The notes under the pieces were generated by a model. It made no database searches. It was not told the DNA's origin and saw only the letters and a list, made by a program, of their open reading frames with translations. Shown piece after piece: positions 60,859 to 64,000 of a stretch of DNA of 64,000 bases. Both the position numbers and the translations under genes were made by a program. Every line of letters begins with the position of its first letter. Position 1 is the stretch's first letter. Source of the stretch: Pedobacter zeaxanthinifaciens (GTDB lineage Bacteria > Bacteroidota > Bacteroidia > Sphingobacteriales > Sphingobacteriaceae); assembly GCF_003313335.1 (NCBI RefSeq), contig NZ_QMHP01000006.1:62001-126000 (forward strand), written 5' to 3'.

Positions 60859-63800
60859 TTAAAAGCTAAGGTTAAGTCCGAAAGTGTAAGTTTGCATGAT
60901 AGGGTAGAACTCTCCACCAACTGATCCGCCATAGCTTACCTCAGGATCATATCCATCGTAGAAATTGCTTATTGTGAATAGATTTTGTGCACTAACATAT
61001 AATCTTAAACTCGATAATTTGAGTTTTTGGGCAGTAGCTTTAGGGAGCGTATAGCCCAACACCACATTCTTTAATCTGGTGTAGTTGGCGTTTCTCACCC
61101 ATTTATCTGATTTAACAAAGTTATCGTTCGAGTTAGCCTCGGGAACTAAAATAGGATAAGCCGCATTAGGATTTTCTGGAGTCCAGTAATCCAATTGGTG
61201 CCTAAACAAGTTAGCGCCGTTAGCAAATGGTTTTAAACCTACGCCGCTTAAAAATGCCGAACGTTGTCCAATACCTTGGATGAAAGCGGTAAAATCGAAG
61301 TTTTTCCATCCGGCGGTTAAGGTAACGCCGTATTCGTAATGAGGGAAAGGATCGCCTAGATAAACGATATCTCTAGAATCGAGCAATAAAGGATCAACAC
61401 CTGGTCCGCTGTAGATTTTTTTGTATTTAACGAAGCCCGGACGAGCTGAACCACTCAATTTTGGCGAGTTGGCTACGTCTTCCCAGCTTTGGAAATAACC
61501 ATCTGATAAATAACCCCAAACACCACCATTTGGATAGCCCTCTACCTGCGTACGGTCTTGAGAGTTTTGTCCTCTTAGGTCGGTAATTTTATTGCGGTTA
61601 TCGTTAAGCGAAACGGTTATGCCGTAATTGAAATCGTTGATTTTGTTTTTGTAGCCCAAGGCAATTTCCCAGCCTTTGTTTTCCATACTGCCTGCATTAG
61701 AAAATGCTGGTTGCATCCCTGCATAGTACGGAAGCGGGAATCTCAACAACATGTCCTCAATTCGTTTTACGTAATAATCTGCAGTTAAAGTCAATTTATC
61801 TTTAAACATCGCCACGTCAATACCTACATCAAATTGTTTTGATGTTTCCCAGCTGATGTTGCTGTTTGATAAAGCTACCTGCGCTACCCCTGTAGCCAAT
61901 TCTTTGCCATCTCCTAAGTAATAGCCATAGCCGGTGTTAACGGTAGCGGCATAAGGGTAGTTACCAATATCTTGGTTACCCAGTAAACCATAAGAAACTC
62001 TCAATTTTAATTGGTCGATGAACTTTTGGGTTTTAGCCATAAAGCTTTCTTGAGATACCACCCATCCAGCAGATACTGAAGGGAAGAAGCCCCAACGGTT
62101 ATCGCTGGTAAATCTTGATGAGCCATCATACCTTCCGTTTACCTCTAGCAAATATTTTTGAGCGTAGTTGTAGTTAAGCCTTGCATAGCCCGACATCATC
62201 GCCCACTCGGTAGCACCACCACCTGAAGTTGCTGATGCGCCATCGCCATTGCTTAAGTAATAACGGCCGAGTTCAAAACCGTTTTTCGCACCAAAAAATG
62301 AGGTGAAAGTGTTGTCTTCTGCCTGATAACCAACTAATAATTTAGCGAAATGCTTGTTAACGGTTTTCTCGTAAGATGTTTGTAAACGGTAGAAATTTCT
62401 GATCGTTTGGTTCCAGCTTTCAGTTAAATCATCCTGAGCCGGATAATTACCTAACACATTACCTTTTAACGAAACAGTATATGGTTTGATTAGGCTTCGG
62501 CCTCTACCAGTTACTGTCCTGTAAGAGTACTGACCCAAAACTTCAAAACCAGCAATTGGTGTTAAGGTTAAAGTTCCATTAACAATGGTTTCGGTACCTT
62601 TTGACTTTTGCTCGCCGCTATCATAAGCTTGTGCGGTTGGGTTATCGCCATTTTTTCCATAGCCCCAATTTCCATCAAGCTCACGAGCTGCGGATAAAGT
62701 TGGCAACATGTAAAGTGCTTTGTTGATAATGCTTTTTGGCGTATTAACCCCTGGCGCAAGTGTGTTCGATTCTCTCAAGCTAGTATTTAATGAAAACTTA
62801 GCCCAGCTCAACAAATTGGCGTCTGCATTAAGTAAAAGGTTGGTGCGTTTGTAATTGTTGTTTACAATTAAACCATCCTGACCAAGGAAAGATCCCGAAC
62901 CAAAGAAAGAGATTTTATCTCCGCCGCCACTTATGGTTACGTTATGATTGTGCATAAACGCATTGTCTTTGATGGTTTCTGCTTTCCAGTCGGTGTCGTA
63001 ACGGTTCCAGTTATCTGGCTGTAAGGTGCGCTGTTGTTCAATTAACTTAAGCTGTTGTTCACGCTGTGTTGGTGATACCGAAACGCCAGCATTGTCCAAT
63101 GAATTTAGCTCCGCTTGAAGGTATTCCCATGCAGAAACTGGATCAGGGAGATTGGTTGGCCTTTGTAAGGTGGTGTAACCCGCGTAAGTGGTTTTCACAT
63201 CGCCTTTTTTTCCTCTTTTGGTAGTAATTAAAATCACGCCATTGGAAGCCCTCGATCCATAAATTGAAGCAGAGGCCGCATCTTTCAATACGGATACAGA
63301 CTCTACAACATTCATATCCACCTGGTTGATATCGGTCTCAATTCCATCTACCAATACCAATGGGAAAGTAGTTGAGTTGATAGATCCAATACCACGGATA
63401 CGGATGTTTGACCCATCAGCACCCGGTTGCCCAGAAGTTTGTTGAATGGTAACACCCGCCATTTTTCCTTGTAACGCGGTTGATAACGAAGCTACGGCAC
63501 GTTGGCCTATTTCCTCGCCGCTTAGCGCAGAAACAGAACCTGTTAAGGTCGCTTTTTTCTGTTTTGCATAACCTACAACCACCATTTCATCCAATGAGGT
63601 TGAGGCCGCATCCAATACAAGGTTAAGGTTAGTTTGATTGCTATAGCTAATGGTTTTGCTTACATACCCGATGTAAGAAAATGTAATGGTGTTTCCCTGT
63701 GATACAGGAATTTGAAACTGTCCATTTTGATCGGTAATTACAACTTGCTTAGTGTTGTTGTTGATTACGCTAACGCCCGGTAAGGGACTAGCATTGTCAG

Positions 63801-63888
63801 AAACCTTACCTTTTAGGGTGGTTTGTGCATATAAGCATGTTGAACTTACCGCAATTAGAAATAAAATTAAGGTCAAAGCTCTTTTCAT
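60859..63888 (-). CDS. SusC/RagA family TonB-linked outer-membrane protein
   Basis: A 1009-residue TonB-dependent transporter. Signal peptide to about YAQ22; CarboxypepD_reg-like domain at 25-98 (LKGKVSDNASPLPGVSV); DEMVVVGYAKQKKATLTGSV at the start of the plug (about 105-225) with the SusC motif VLKDAASASIYGSRASNGVI; then a 22-strand barrel ending TYTFGLNLSF with terminal Phe. It should import an oligosaccharide with energy from TonB. It is the first gene of the six-gene operon; the 112 bases upstream show no exact -7 box. No sigma/FecR or hybrid regulator is visible inside the window. Confidence 0.95.
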   Translation of the reverse strand: MKRALTLILFLIAVSSTCLYAQTTLKGKVSDNASPLPGVSVINNNTKQVVITDQNGQFQIPVSQGNTITFSYIGYVSKTISYSNQTNLNLVLDAASTSLDEMVVVGYAKQKKATLTGSVSALSGEEIGQRAVASLSTALQGKMAGVTIQQTSGQPGADGSNIRIRGIGSINSTTFPLVLVDGIETDINQVDMNVVESVSVLKDAASASIYGSRASNGVILITTKRGKKGDVKTTYAGYTTLQRPTNLPDPVSAWEYLQAELNSLDNAGVSVSPTQREQQLKLIEQQRTLQPDNWNRYDTDWKAETIKDNAFMHNHNVTISGGGDKISFFGSGSFLGQDGLIVNNNYKRTNLLLNADANLLSWAKFSLNTSLRESNTLAPGVNTPKSIINKALYMLPTLSAARELDGNWGYGKNGDNPTAQAYDSGEQKSKGTETIVNGTLTLTPIAGFEVLGQYSYRTVTGRGRSLIKPYTVSLKGNVLGNYPAQDDLTESWNQTIRNFYRLQTSYEKTVNKHFAKLLVGYQAEDNTFTSFFGAKNGFELGRYYLSNGDGASATSGGGATEWAMMSGYARLNYNYAQKYLLEVNGRYDGSSRFTSDNRWGFFPSVSAGWVVSQESFMAKTQKFIDQLKLRVSYGLLGNQDIGNYPYAATVNTGYGYYLGDGKELATGVAQVALSNSNISWETSKQFDVGIDVAMFKDKLTLTADYYVKRIEDMLLRFPLPYYAGMQPAFSNAGSMENKGWEIALGYKNKINDFNYGITVSLNDNRNKITDLRGQNSQDRTQVEGYPNGGVWGYLSDGYFQSWEDVANSPKLSGSARPGFVKYKKIYSGPGVDPLLLDSRDIVYLGDPFPHYEYGVTLTAGWKNFDFTAFIQGIGQRSAFLSGVGLKPFANGANLFRHQLDYWTPENPNAAYPILVPEANSNDNFVKSDKWVRNANYTRLKNVVLGYTLPKATAQKLKLSSLRLYVSAQNLFTISNFYDGYDPEVSYGGSVGGEFYPIMQTYTFGLNLSF

Positions 63889-64000
63889 ACAGTACTACAT
63901 TTTTGTTTGGTTTGGTTAGATAATTTTAAGTGCTTCATTTTTTGTTATTGATTCAGTTCTCTTTTGAAGGATTTGAGACAGGCCAGTCGGCTTTTTCTTT

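Noticed and set aside
63980..64000. Hairpin GCC-AGTC-GGC plus T run at the window end
   Set aside because: The stem is only three base pairs and it points away from the susC gene; too weak to call a terminator.
1..64000. tRNA, rRNA, riboswitch and insertion-sequence genes
   Set aside because: No T-loop GTTCGA-type clusters, transposase motifs or known riboswitch cores were recognised on reading; a covariance-model scan would be needed to exclude them fully.

Overview
The window looks like a chromosomal segment of a member of the Bacteroidetes, most likely a Pedobacter-like Sphingobacteriaceae. The grounds are a SusC/SusD pair, head-GIN/DUF4097 proteins, DUF4175, DUF3078 and DUF5018 proteins, Bacteroidetes-type -7 boxes (TAnnTTTG), an AT-rich composition, little Shine-Dalgarno signal and several TTG starts. 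No phage, insertion sequence, CRISPR array, tRNA or rRNA was seen. The genus is an inference, since no marker gene was compared.

Layout. 1-9.6 kb: the end of one gene, a cold-shock protein, an alpha/beta hydrolase, a phosphodiesterase, a very long DUF4175 membrane coiled-coil protein followed by ybeY, a beta-lactamase-fold lipoprotein, a head-GIN protein preceded by LytTR-like boxes, and an orphan 4HB sensor. 9.8-23 kb: an ABC-F ATPase, two perfect parS sites, mnmG, an Ig-like lipoprotein, a gamma-carbonic anhydrase, divergent nadB/nadA separated by about 500 AT-rich bases with DnaA-box-like words, then an S41 protease, thiL and a glycosyltransferase. The parS pair next to mnmG suggests an origin-proximal position. 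23-36 kb: rmuC, purU, a FAD oxidoreductase, a zinc peptidase, a small GrpE-like protein with a divergent Hsp70, an unknown membrane protein facing them, dusB-apaG, a CPBP protease, cdsA and small envelope proteins. 36-53.7 kb: an M14 carboxypeptidase, a DsbA/FrnE oxidoreductase, a Tsp/Prc protease, an orphan LuxR HTH, a TPR protein, ybjQ, ffh, DUF3078, two adjacent LysM glucosaminidases, an O-methyltransferase, ruvX, and an ECF sigma / membrane anti-sigma-like / DUF4097 operon.

53.8-64 kb: a six-gene polysaccharide-utilisation-type locus on the minus strand, in order susC, susD, a DUF5018 lipoprotein, an unknown lipoprotein and two GHL10-family glycoside hydrolases. SusC/SusD should import an oligosaccharide, the lipoproteins bind it at the surface and the hydrolases cut it. 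Because the characterised GHL10 enzyme (E. coli DigH) cuts denuded peptidoglycan, cell-wall glycan is a plausible substrate.

The non-coding DNA is informative. Three copies of one dispersed, foldable intergenic element lie at 45.3, 45.9 and 51.0 kb. There is a tandem ~122-bp repeat, a perfect 42-bp palindrome over a stop codon, a 7-mer microsatellite, and several genes whose -7 box lies only 4-6 nt before the start codon, which predicts leaderless mRNAs.
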